DNA from: Nectonema munidae
Taxonomy: Eukaryota > Nematomorpha > Nectonematoida > Nectonematidae
Assembly: GCA_030549495.1 (NCBI GenBank)
Contig: JAUIRK010000858.1
Coordinates: 632,501 to 696,500 of the forward strand
Length of the DNA: 64,000 bases
Direction of reading: 5' to 3'
Shown here: in pieces, positions 52,755-64,000 of the stretch
Numbering within the stretch: the first letter of the stretch is position 1
Layout of the letters: every line of letters starts with the position of its first letter
Position numbers and translations under genes: made by a program
Notes under the pieces: generated by a model
Database searches by the model: none
Seen by the model: only the letters and a program-made list of their open reading frames with translations
What the model was told of the DNA's origin: nothing

Positions 52755-55700
52755 CTCGCTGTTTGTGCTTGCATGTGTATAAGTGTTCCTTGTGTGTGCC
52801 TGCCTGTGTTTAAGTCGTCCCTGTGTTTGAGTGCCCCATGTTTGTGTCTGCCTGTGTTATAGTGCCCCATGTGTGTTCCTGCCTCTGTTTTTGCCTGCCT
52901 GTTGTTTAAGTGCTCCTTGTTGTGTCTGCCTGTGTTTGAATGCCCCATATTTGTGCCTGCCTGTGTTTGAGTCCTCCTTGTTTGTGGGTTCCTGTATTTG
53001 AGTTACCCTGTTGGTGCTTGCCTGTGTTAAAGTGCTCCCTTTTTGTGCGTGTCTATGTTTAAGTGCTCCATGATTGTGCTTGCGTGTCTAATTGTTCCTT
53101 GTTTGTGCCCGCCTGTGTTTGAGTGTTACTTGTTTGTGCCTGACTGTGTTTGGGTGCTCCCTGTTGATTGAGTGATAGTTGCTTGTTCCTTTGTTGCTGC
53201 TTGCCTGTGTTAAAGTGTTCCCTTTTTGTGATTGAATCTGTTTAAGTGCTCCCTGTTTGTGCTTGCGTGTGTAAGTGTTCCCTGTGTTTAAGTCCTCCCT
53301 GTTTGAACCTGCCTGTGTTTGAGTGCTCCTTGTTTGTGTCTGCCTGTGTTATAGTGCCCCATCTTTGAGTGCCTCCTGTTTTTACCTGTTTGTGCCTTCC
53401 TGTGTTTGAATGCCCCCTGTTGGTTCTTGTCTCTGTTAAAATGCTCCCTTATTGTGCCTGTCCCTATTTAAGTGCTCCCTGTTTGTGCCAGCCTGTATTT
53501 AAGTCCACCCTGTTTGTGCCTGCCTGTGTTTGAGTGCTCCCTTTTTGACCCTGCCTGTGATTAAGTGCTCCTTGTTTGTGTCTGCCTGTGTTATAGTGCC
53601 TCATGTTTGTGTCGGCCTGTGTTTGAGTGCCTCCTGTTTTTGCCTGCCTGTTGTTTAATTGCTCCCTATTTGTGTCTGCTTGTGTTTGAGTGCCACATAT
53701 TTGTGCCTGCCTGTGTTTGAGTGCCTCCTTTTTGTGCCTGTCTGCGTTTGAGTCTTCCTTGTTTGTGCGTTCCTGTGTTTGAGTGGTCCATGTTGGTGTT
53801 ACCTGTGTTAAAGTGCTCCCTTTTTGTGCATAAATCTGTTTAAGTGCTCCCTGTTTGTTCTTGCGTGTTTAAGTGTTCCTTGTTTGTGCCTGCCTGTGTT
53901 TAAATCCTCCCTGTTTGTGCCTGCCTGTGTTTGAGTGCCCCCTGTTTGAACCTGCCTGTGTTTGAGTGCTCCTTGTTTGTTTCTGCTTGTGTTATAGTGA
54001 CCCATGTTTGGGCCTTCTTCTGTTTGAGTGCTCCCTGTTTTGCCTGGATGTGTTTGAGTGCTTCCTGTTTGTGCCTTCCTGTGTTTGAGTGCCCTCTGTT
54101 GGTGCTTGCTCGTGTTAAAATGCTCCCTTTTTGTGCCTGAATCTGTTTAAGTGCACCCTGTTTGTGCTTGCATGTGTTTAATGTTCCCTGTTTGTGCCTG
54201 CCTGTGTTTAATTCCTCCCTGTATTTGCCTGCCTGTGTTTGAGTGCTCCCTGTTTGAACCTGCCTGTGTTTGAGTGCTTCTTGTTGTCTGTTTGTGTAAT
54301 AGTACCCCATGTTTGTGATGGCCTCTTTTTGAGTGCTTCCTGTGTTTGAGTGCCCCCTGTTAGTGCTTGCCTGTGTTAAGGTGCTCCCTGTTTTAGTGCT
54401 CCTTGTTTGTCTGTCTGTGTTATAGTACCCCATGTTTGTGCCTGCCTCTGTTTGAGTGCCTCCTGTTTTTACCTGTTTGTGCCTTCCTGTGTTTGAATGC
54501 CCCCTGTTGGTGCTTGTCTGTGTTAAAGTGTTCCCTTTTTGTGCCTGTTCCTGTTTAAGTGCTCCCTGTTTGTGCATGGCTGTGTTTAAGTCCACCCTAT
54601 TTGTGTTGAGTTCTTCCTGTTTGAGCCTGCCTGTGTTTGAGTGCCCCCTGTTGGTGCCTGCCTTTGTTTAAGTGCTCCCTGTTTCTGCTTGCCTATTGTT
54701 TAAGTCCAACTTAAGTTTAAATGCTCATTGTTTGTGCTAGCATATGTTTAAGTGTTCCCTGTTTGAGCCAGCCTGTGTTTATGTCCTCCCTGTTTGTGTC
54801 TTCCTGTGTTTAAGTGCTCCCTTTTTGAGCCTGCCTGTGTTTGAGTGCTCCTTTTTTATGTCTGCCTGTGTTATAGTGCCTCATGTTTTTGTCGGCCTGT
54901 GTTTGAGTGCCTCCTGTTTTTGCCTGCCTGTTGTTTAAGTGCTCCCTGTTTGTGTCTGTTTGTTTGAGTGCCATATATTTGTGCCTGCCTGTGTTTGAGT
55001 GCCTCCTTTTTGTGCCGGCCTGTGTTTGAGTCTTCCTTGTTTGTGCGTTCCTTTGTTTGAATGGCCCCTGTTGGTGTTATCTGTGTTAAAGTGCTTCCTT
55101 TTTGTGCCTAAATCAGTTTAAGTGGTCTCTGTTTGTTCTTGCGTGTGTAAGTGTTCCCTGTTTGTGCCTGCCTGTGTTTAAGTCCTCCCTGTTTGTGCCT
55201 GCCTGTGCTTGAGTGCTCCCTTTTTGAGCCTACGTGTTCTTGAGTGCTCCTTGTTTGTGTCTGCCTGTGTTATTGTGCCTCTTGTTTGTGCCTACCTCTG
55301 TTTGAGTGTCTCCTGTTTTTGCCTGTCTGTTGTTTAAGTGCTCCCTGTTTGTGTTTGAGTGCCACATATTTGTGCCTGCCTGTGTTTGAGTGCCTCCTTT
55401 TTGTGCCTGCCTGTGTTTGAGTCTTCCTTGTTTGTCCGTTCCTGTGTTTGAGTGGCCCCTGTTGGTGCTTACCTGTGTTAAAGTGCTCCCTTTTTGTGCC
55501 TGAATCTGTTTAAGTGCTCCCTGTTTGTGCTTGCGTGTGTAAGTGTTCCCTGTTTGTGCCTGCATGTGTTTAAGTCCTCCCTATTTGTGCCTGCCTGTGT
55601 TAGAGTGCCCCCTATTTGAACCTCCCAGTGTTTAAGTGCTCCTTTCCTGTGTTATAGTGTCCCATGTTTGAGTGCCTCCTGTTTTTGCCTGCTTGTGCCT

Positions 55701-58700
55701 TCCTGTGTTTGAATGCCACTGCTGGTGCTTGCCTGTGTTAAAGTGCTCCCTTTTTGTGCCTGTCTCTGTTTAAGTGCACCTTTTTGTGCCTGTCTCTGTT
55801 TAAGTGCTCCGTGTTTGTGCCTGTCTCTGTTTAAGTGCTCCCTGTTTGTGCATGTCTGTGTTTAAATTCACCCTGTTTGTGCCTGCGTTTGTTGGGTTCT
55901 CCCTGTTTGAGCTTGCCTGTGTTTGAGTGCCCCCTGTTGGTGTCTGCCTGTGTTTAAGTGCTCCCTGTTTCTGATTGCCTATTGTTTAAGTCCTACCTGT
56001 GTTTAAGTGTTCCTTGTTTGTGCCTGACTCTGCTTGGGTGCTCCCTCCTGATTGAGTGCTCGTTGTTTATTCCTCCATGTGTTTGAGTGCCCTCTATTTT
56101 GCCTGAATGTATTTGAGTGTTTACTAGTTGTGTTTTCCTGTGTTTGAGTGCCCTCTATTGGTGCTTGCTCGTGTTAAAATGCTACCTTTTTGTGCCTGAA
56201 TCTGTTTAAGTGCTCCCTGTTTGTGCTTTCATGTGTTTAAGTGTTCCCTGTTTGTGCCAGCCTGTGTTTTAGTCCTCCCTGTTTGTGCCTGCCTGTGTTT
56301 TACTGCTCCCTTTTTGAGCCTGCCTGTGTTTGAGTGCTTCTTGTTTGTGTCAGCATGTGTTATTGTGCCTCATGTTTGTGCCTACCGCTGTTTGAGTACC
56401 TCCTGTTTTTGCCAGTCTGTTGTTTAAGTGCTCCCTGTTTGTGTCTGCTTGTGTTTGAGTGCCACATATTTGTGCCTACCTGTATTTGAGTGCCTCCTTT
56501 TTGTGCCTGCCTGTGTTTGAGTCTTCCTTGTTTGTCCGTTCCTGTGTTTGAGTGGCCCCTGTTGGTGCTTACCTGTGTTAAAGTGCTCCCTTTTTGTGCC
56601 TGAATCTGTTTAAGTGCCCCTGTTTGTGCTTGCGTGTGTAAGTGTTCGCTGTTTGTGCCTGCATGTGTTTAAGTCCTCTCTGTTTGTGCCTGCCTGTGTT
56701 AGAGTGCTCTCTGTTTGAACCTGCCAGTGTTTAAGTGCTCCTTTTTTGTGTCTTCCTATGTTATAGTGCAACATGTTTGAGTGCCTTCTGTTTTTGCCTG
56801 ATTGTCCCTTCCTGTGTTTGAATGCGCACTGTTGGTGCTTGTCTGTGTTAAAGTGCTCCCTTTTTGTGCCTGTCAATCTTTAAGTGCTCCCTGTTTGTGC
56901 CTGCCTGTGTTTAAGTCCACCCTGTTTGTGCCTGCGTGTGTTGGGTTCTTCCTGTTTGAGACTGCCTGTATTTGAGTACCCCTTGTTGGTGCCTCGCTTT
57001 GTTTAAGTGCTCCCTGTTTCTGCTTGCCTATTGTTTGAGTCCAACCTGTGTTTAAGTGCTCCTTGTTTGTGCCTGACAGTGTTTGGGTGCTCCCTGTTGA
57101 TTGAGTGCTCGTCGTTTGTTCCTGTCTGTGTTTAAGTGCTCCCTGATTTTGACTGTATGTGCTTGAGTGCCCTCTGTTGGTGCTTACCAGTGTTAAAGTG
57201 TTTCCATTTTGTGCCTGAATCTATTTAAGTGCTCTCTGTTTGTGCTTGCATGTGTTTAAGTGTTCCCTTTTTGTTCCTGCCTGTGTTTAAGTCCTCCCTA
57301 TTTGTGCCTGCCTGTGTGAGTGCTCCCTTTTTGAACCTGCCTGTCTTTGAGTGCTCCTTGTTTGTCTGTCTGTGTAATAGTACCCCATGTTTGTGCCTGC
57401 CTCTGTTTGAGTGCCTCCTGTATTTACCTGATTGTGCCTTCCCGTGTTTGAATGCTCCCTGTTGGTGCTTGTCTGTGTTAAAGTGCTCCCTTTTTGTGCC
57501 TGTCCCTGTTTAAGTGATCCCTGTTTGTGCCTGCCTGTGTTTAAGTCCACCCTGTTTGTGCCTGCGTGTGTTGGATTCTCTCTGTTTGAGCCTACCTGTG
57601 TTTGAGTGCCACCTGTTGGTGCCTGCCTGTGTTTAATTGCTCCCTGTTTCTGCTTGCCTATTGTTTAAGTCCTACCTGTCTTTAAGTGCTTTTTGTTTGT
57701 GCCTGATCGTGTTTGGGTGCTCCCTGTTGATTGAGTGCTCGTTGTTTGTTCCTGTCTGTGTTTGAGTGCTTCCAGTTCTTGCCTGTATGTGCTTAAGTGC
57801 TTCCTGTTTGTGCCTTCCTGTGTTTAAGTGCCCTCTGTTGGTGCTTGCCTGTGTTTAAGCGCTCCCTGTTTGAGCCTGCTTGTGTTTGAGTGCTTCCATT
57901 TTGTGTCTGCCTATGTTATAGTGCCCAATGTTTGTGCCTGCCTGTTGTTTAAGTGCTCCCTGTTTGTGTCTGCCTGTGAGTGCCCCATATTTGTGCCTGC
58001 TTGTGTTTAAGTGCCCGCCTGTGTTTGAGTCCCCTTGTTTGTGCGTTCTTGTGCTAGAGTGGCCCCTGTTGGTGCTTGCCTGTGTTAAAATGCTCTCTTT
58101 TTGTGAATGAATCTAAATAAGTGCTGCCTGTTTGTGCTTGTGTGTGTTTAAGTGTTCCCTGTTTGTGCCTGCATGTGTTTAAGTCCTCCCTGTTTGTGCC
58201 TGCCTGTGTTTGAGTGCTCCTTGGTTGAACTTGCCTGTGTTGAGTGCTGTGTTTGTGTTATAGTTCTCCATGTTTGAGTGCCTCCTATTTTTGCTTGCTT
58301 GTGCCTTGCTGTGTTGGAATGTCCCCTGTTGGTGCTTGTCTGTGTTAAAGTGCTCCCTTTGTGTGCCTGTCTCTGTTTAAGTGTTCCCTGTTTCTGCCTG
58401 CCTGTGTTTAAGTCCTCCCTGTACGTGCCTGCCTGTGTTTGAGTGCTCCCTGAGTGCCTCCTGTTTTCCCTGCATGTTGTTTAAGTGCTTTCTGTTTGGG
58501 CCTTCCTGTGTTTGAGTGCTCTCTGTTGGTGCTTGCCTGTGTTAAAGTGCTCCCTTTTTGTGCCTGAATCTGTTTAAGTGCTCCCTGTTTGTGCTTGCAT
58601 GTGTTTAAGTGTCCCCTGTTTGTGCCTGCCTGTGTTTAAGTCCTTCATGTTTGTGCCTGCCTGTGTTTAAGTGCTCCTTGTTTGTCTGCCTGTGTTTTAG

Positions 58701-58840
58701 TGCCCAATGTTTGAGTGCCTCCTATTTTTGCCTGATTGTGTTTGAGTGCTTCCTGTTTGTGCCTTTCTGTGTTTGAGTGCTACTTGTAGGTGCCTGCCTG
58801 TGTTAAAATGCTGACTTTATGTGCCTGTCTCTGTTTAAGT
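52755..58840. repeat. Higher-order repeat, copy B (~6086 bp)
   Basis: Runs base for base with copy A at an offset of 6084-6085, with rare substitutions (for example CTCTCTG at 47946 against CTCCCTG at 54030). Confidence 0.9.
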
Positions 58841-61800
58841 ACTCGCTGTTTGTGCTTGCATGTGTATAAGTGTTCCTTGTGTGTGCCTGCCTGTGTTTAA
58901 GTCGTCCCTGTGTTTGAGTGCCCCATGTTTGTGTCTGCCTGTGTTATAGTGCCCCATGTGTGTTCCTGCCTCTGTTTTTGCCTGCCTGTTGTTTAAGTGC
59001 TCCTTGTTGTGTCTGCCTGTGTTTGAATGCCCCATATTTGTGCCTGCCTGTGTTTGAGTCCTCCTTGTTTGTGGGTTCCTGTATTTGAGTTACCCTGTTG
59101 GTGCTTGCCTGTGTTAAAGTGCTCCCTTTTTGTGCGTGTCTATGTTTAAGTGCTCCATGATTGTGCTTGCGTGTCTAATTGTTCCTTGTTTGTGCCCGCC
59201 TGTGTTTGAGTGCTACTTGTTTGTGCCTGACTGTGTTTGGGTGCTCCCTGTTGATTGAGTGATAGTTGCTTGTTCCTTTGTTGCTGCTTGCCTGTGTTAA
59301 AGTGTTCCCTTTTTGTGATTGAATCTGTTTAAGTGCTCCCTGTTTGTGCTTGCGTGTGTAAGTGTTCCCTGTGTTTAAGTCCTCCCTGTTTGAACCTGCC
59401 TGTGTTTGAGTGCTCCTTGTTTGTGTCTGCCTGTGTTATAGTGCCCCATCTTTGAGTGCCTCCTGTTTTTACCTGTCTGTGCTTTCTGTGTTTGAATGCC
59501 CCCTGTTGGTGCTTGACTGTGTTAAAGTGCTCCCTTTTTTGTACCTGTCCCTGTTTAAGTGCTCCCTGTTTGTGCCTGCCTGCGTTTAATTCAACCCTGT
59601 TTGTGCCTGCCTGTGTTTGAGTGCTCCCTTTTTGAGCCTGCCTGTGTTTGAGTGCTCCTTATTTGTGTCTGCCTGTGTTAAAGTGCCTCATGTTTGTGTC
59701 GGCCTGTGTTTGAGTGCCTCCTGTTTTTGTCTACCTGTTGTTTAAGTGCTCCCTGTTTGTGTCTGCTTGTGTTTGAGTGCCACATATTTGTGCCTGCCTG
59801 TGTTTGAGTGCCTCCTTTTTGTGCCTGTCTGCGTTTGAGTCTTCCTTGTTTGTGCGTTCCTGTGTTTGAGTGGTCCATGTTGGTGTTACCTGTGTTAAAG
59901 TGCTCCCTTTTTGTGCATAAATCTGTTTAAGTGCTCCCTGTTTGTTCTTGCGTGTTTAAGTGTTCCTTGTTTGTGCCTGCCTGTGTTTAAATCCTCCCTG
60001 TTTGTGCCTGCCTGTGTTTGAGTGCCCCCTGTTTGAACCTGCCTGTGTTTGAGTGCTCCTTGTTTGTTTCTGCTTGTGTTATAGTGACCAATGTTTGGGC
60101 CTTCTTCTGTTTGAGTGCTCCCTGTTTTGCCTGAATGTGTTTGAGTGCTTCCTGTTTGTGCCTTCCTGTGTTTGAGTGCCCTCTGTTGGTGCTTGCTCGT
60201 GTTAAAATGCTCCCTTTTTGTGCCTGAATCTGTTTAAGTGCTCCCTGTTTGTGCTTGCATGTGTTTAAGTGTTCCTTGTTTGTGCCTGCCTGTATTTAAT
60301 TCCTCCCTGTATTTGCCTGCCTGTGTTTGAGTGCTCCCTGTTTGAACCTGCCTGTGTTTGAGTGCTTCTTGTTTGTCTGTTTGTGTAATAGTACCCCATG
60401 TTTGTGATGGCCTCTTTTTGAGTGCTTCCTGTGTTTGAGTGCCCTGTTAGTGCTTGCCTGTGTTTAGGTGCTCCTGTTTTAGTGCTCCTTGTTTGTCTGT
60501 CTGTGTTATAGTGCCCCATGTTTGTGCCTGCCTCTGTTTGAGTGCCTCCTGTTTTTACCTGTTTGTGCCTTCCTGTGTTTTAATGCCTCCTGTTGGTGCT
60601 TGTCTGTGTTAAAGTGTTCCCTTTTTGTACCTGTTCCTGTTTAAGTGCTCCCTGTTTGTGCCTGGCTGTGTTTAAGTCCACCCTGTTTGTGTTGAGTTAT
60701 TCCTGTTTGAGCCTGCCTGTGTTTGAGTGCCCCCTGTTGTTGCCTGCCTTTGTTTAAGTGCTCCCTGTTTCTGCTTGCCTATTGTTTAAGTCCAACTTAA
60801 GTTTAAATGCTCATTGTTTGTGCTGCTGTTTAGTGTTCCCTGTTTGAGCCAGCCTGTGTTTATGTCCTCCCTGTTTGTGTCTTCCTGTGTTTAAGTGCTC
60901 CCTTTTGAGCCTGCCTGTGTTTGAGTGCTCCTTGTTTGTGTCTGCCTGTGTTATAGTGCCTCATGTTTTTGTCGGCCTGTGTTTGAGTCCTCCTGTTTTT
61001 GCTGCCTGTTGTTTAAGTGCTCCCTGTTTGTGTCTGTTTGTGTTGAGTGCCATATATTTGTGCCTGCCTGTGTTTGAGTGCCTCCTTTTTGTGCCTGCCT
61101 GTGTTTGAGTGCTTCCTTGTTTGTGCCTTCCTTTGTTTGAATGCCCTCTATTGGTGTTATCTGTGTTAAAGTGCTCCCTTTTTGTGCCTGAATCTGTTTA
61201 AGTGCTCCCTGTTTGTGCTTGCCTGTGTTTAAGTGTTCCCTGTTTGTGCCTGCCTGTGTTTAAGTCCTCCCTGTTTGTGCCTGCCTGTGTTTGAGTGCTC
61301 CCTTTTTGAGCCTGCCTGTGTGTGAGTGCTTCTTGTTTGTGCCTGTGTTATTGTGCCTTATGTTTATGCCTGCCTCTGTTTGAGTGCCTCCTGTTTTTGC
61401 CTGTCTGTTGTTTAAGTGCTCCCTGTTTGTGTTTGAGTGCCACATATTTGTGCCTGCCTGTGTTTGAGTGCCTCCTTTTTGTGCCTGCCTGTGTTTGAGT
61501 CTTCCTTGTTTGTCCGTTCCTGTGTTTGAGTGGCCCCTGTTGGTGCTTACCTGTGTTAAAGTGCTCCCTTTTTGTGCCTGAATCTGTTTAAGTGCCCCTG
61601 TTTGTGCTTGCGTGTGTAAGTGTTCGCTGTTTGTGCCTGCATGTGTTTTTGTCCTCTCTGTTTGTGCCTGCCTGTGTTAGAGTGCTCTCTGTTTGAACCT
61701 CCCAGTGTTTAAGTGCTCCTTTTTTGTGTTATAGTGTCCCATGTTTGAGTGCCTCCTGTTTTTGCCTGCTTGTGCCTTCCTGTGTTTGAATGCCACTGTT

Positions 61801-64000
61801 GGTGCTTGTCTGTGTTAAAGTGCTCCCTTTTTGTGCCTGTCTCTGTTTAACTTTTTTTTTGTTTAAGTGTTGTTTGTGCCTTCTCTGTTTAAGTGCTCCC
61901 TGTTTGTGCATGTCTGTGTTTAAGTTCACCCTGTTTGTGCCTGCGTTTGTTGGGTTCTTCCTGTTTGAGATTGCCTGTATTTGAGTGCCCCTTGTTGGTG
62001 CCTCCCTGTGTTTAAGTGCTCCCTGTTTCTGCTTGCCTATTGTTTAAGTCCAACCTGTGTTTAAGTGTTCCTTGTTTGTGCCTGACTCTGTTTGGGTGCT
62101 CCCTCTTGATTGAGTGCTCGTCGTTTGTTCCTCCTGTGTTTGAGTGCCCTCTATTTTGCCTGAATGTATTTGAGTGCTTCCTAGTTGTGCCTTCCTGTGT
62201 TTGAGTGCCCTCTGTTGGTGCTTACCAGTGTTAAAGTGCTTCCATTTTGTGCCTGAATCTGTTTAAGTGCTCCCTGTTTGTGCTTGCATGTGTTTAAGTG
62301 TTCCCTTTTTGTGCCTGCCTGTGTTTAAGTCCTCCCTGTTTGTGCCTGCCTGTGTGAGTGCTCCCTTTTTGAGCCTGCCTGTCTTTGAGTGCTTCTTCTT
62401 TGTCTGTCTGTGTTATAGTGCCTCATGTTTGTGCCTGCCTCTGTTTGAGTGCCTCCTGTTTTTGTCTGTTGTTTAGTGCTCCTTTGTTTTTGTGTTTGGT
62501 TATTTGTCCTTTTTGTGCCTTCCTGTGTTTGATCTTCCTTTGCTCCCTGTTGGGTGGCCCCTTGGTTTCCTGTGTTAAAGTGCTCCCTTTTTGTGCATGT
62601 CTCTGTTTAAGTGTCCCTGTTTGTGCCTGCCTGTTCTTTATGTGCTCCCTGTTTGTGTCTGCTTGTGTTTGAGTCCCACATATTTGTGCCTGCCTGTGTT
62701 TGAATGCCTCCTTTTTGTGCCTGCCTGTGTTTGAGTCATCCTTGTTTGTGCGTTCCTGTATTTGAGTGGCCTCTGTTGGTGCTCACCTGTGTTAAAGTGC
62801 TCCCTTTTTGTGCCTAAATCTGTTTAAGTGCTCCCTGTTTGTGCTTGTGTGTGTTTAAGTGATTTCTGTTTGTGCCTGCCTGTGTTTAAGTCCTTCATGT
62901 TTGTGCCTGCCTGTGTTTGAGTGCTCCCTGTTTGAATCTGCCTGTGTTTAAGTGCTCCCTCTTTCTGCTTGCCTATTGTTTAAGTCCTACCTATGTTTAA
63001 GTGCTCGTTGTTTGTTCCTGACCGTGTTTGGGTGCTCCCTGTTGATTGAGTGCTCGTTGTTTGTTACTGTCTGTTTTTAAGTGCTCCCTAGTTTTGCCTG
63101 TATGCGTTTGAGTGCTCGTCGTTTGTTAGTGCCTGTGTTTGAGTGCTCCCTGTTTTTGCCTGTATGTGCTTGAGTGCTTCCTGTTTGTGCCTTCCTGTGT
63201 CTGAGTGCCCTCTGTTGGTGCTTGCCTGTGTTTAAGCGCTCCCTGTTTGAGCCTGCTTGTGTTTGAGTGCTTCCATTTTGTGTCTGCCTATGTTATAGTG
63301 CCCAATGTTTGTGCCTGCCTGTTGTTTAAGTGCTCCCTGTTTGTGTCTGCCTGTGAGTGACCCATATTTGTGCCTGCTTGTGTTTAAGTGCCCGCCTGTG
63401 TTTGAGTCTTGTTTGTGCGTTCTTGTGCTAGAGTGGCCCCTGTTGGTGCTTGCCTGTGTTAAAATGCTCTCTTTTTGTGAATGAATCTAAATAAGTGCTG
63501 CCTGTTTGTGCTTGTGTGTGTTTAAGTGTTCCCTGTTTGTGCCTGCATGTGTTTAAGTCCTTCATGTTTGTGCCTGCCTGTGTTTGGGTGCTCCCTGTTT
63601 GAATCTGCCTGTGTTTAAGTGCTCCCTCTTTCTGCTTGCCTATTGTTTAAGTCCTACCTATGTTTAAGTGCTCGTTGTTTGTTCCTGACCGTGTTTGGGT
63701 GCTCCCTGTTGATTGAGTGCTCGTTGTTTATTACTGTCTGTTTTTAAGTGCTCCCTAGTTTTGCCTGTATGCGTTTGAGTGCTCGTCGTTTGTTAGTGCC
63801 TGTGTTTGAGTGCTCCCTGTTTTTGCCTGTATGTGCTTGAGTGCTTCCTGTTTGTGCCTTCCTGTGTCTGAGTGCCCTCTGTTGGTGCTTGCCTGTGTTT
63901 AAGCGCTCCCTGTTTGAGTGCTTCCATTTTGTGTCTGCCTATGTTATAGTGCCCAATGTTTGTGCCTGCCTGTTGTTTAAGTGCTCCCTGTTTGTGTCTG
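58841..64000. repeat. Higher-order repeat, copy C, rearranged and incomplete
   Basis: Matches copy B closely to about 59460, then with more substitutions and small indels. Around 61440-61590 it jumps about 1.1 kb ahead relative to copy B (offset drops from about 6080 to about 4975), consistent with an internal deletion. It also contains a local duplication near its end. The window cuts it off. Confidence 0.8.
62889..64000. repeat. Local ~669-bp duplication inside copy C
   Basis: The string TCCTTCATGTTTGTGCC starts at 62889 and again at 63558. The following sequence (CTCTTTCTGCTTGCC, GCTCGTCGTTTGTTAGTGCC) repeats in register to the window end. Confidence 0.8.

Larger units (their letters stand above)
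45912..64000. repeat. Large tandem array of a 31-bp unit
   Basis: The whole stretch is built from variants of TGTTTGTGCCTGCCTGTGTT followed by TGAGTGCTCCC (31 bp). Common variants are TTAAGTCCTCCC, GTTATAGTGCCCCATG, GTTAAAGTGCTCCCTTTTTG and GAATCTGTTTAAG. The plus strand is rich in T, G and C and has very little A. The array starts beside the truncated RTE LINE and runs off the right edge. No transposon interrupts it. Open frames on both strands arise because the unit seldom contains a stop, and 31 is not a multiple of three, so every frame cycles. Confidence 0.95.

Noticed and set aside
45948-62672. Dozens of open frames in the satellite, with proteins rich in repeats such as NTGRHKQGALKHRQAQT or CLCLPVFECSLFVPACV
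   Set aside because: They occur on both strands and in all frames because the 31-bp unit rarely contains a stop. They have no proper starts, splice context or recognisable domain, and copies recur at the 6085-bp period.

Overview
The window looks like animal nuclear DNA, most likely arthropod. It is AT-rich and has tiny introns (55 and 60 bp), two host genes of the RNA polymerase II machinery, and a crowd of DNA transposons and LINEs. I cannot name the species; a crustacean such as a copepod would fit but is not shown. I see no rRNA, CRISPR, bacterial operon or retrovirus-like element.

Host genes. TAF9 (6851-7327, +) is a single coding exon for the TFIID/SAGA histone-fold subunit. Converging on it from the other side is POLR2J, the Pol II subunit RPB11, on the minus strand. 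Its four coding exons lie at 25803-25751, 25690-25601, 10032-9858 and 9802-9767. They join in phase to give 117 residues, the length of human RPB11. Intron 2 is 15.6 kb, against 60 and 55 bp for the other two, and is mostly transposons.

Inside POLR2J intron 2: (a) piggyBac copy A (10913-15573, TTAA ends), split by a pogo/Tigger element (12458-14218, TA duplication); (b) a 3.5 kb hAT-type composite element (17171-20649, 8-bp duplication) carrying two foldback elements, a SINE and a small hAT; (c) a hAT relative of ZBED5 (about 20970-25260), broken by piggyBac copy B (21685-24233), which itself holds two 3-bp-duplication MITEs.

Upstream of POLR2J: a LINE scrap ends about 50 bp from the start codon. 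Then come a Tigger remnant (26814-27665), a 5'-truncated LINE (28040-31615, +), a ZMYM-like hAT relic (32464-34285, -), a second, inverted copy of the composite (about 34225-37795), another Tigger copy (37812-39417), a nearly intact LINE (39660-43570, -), and an RTE/BovB-like LINE (43930-45890, -).

From about 45912 to the window end there is one large tandem array: a 31-bp unit, almost free of A on the plus strand, organised into a higher-order repeat of about 6085 bp. Two whole copies and a rearranged third are present. The left 7 kb holds a 92-bp tandem repeat, a Tigger remnant and a LINE tail.
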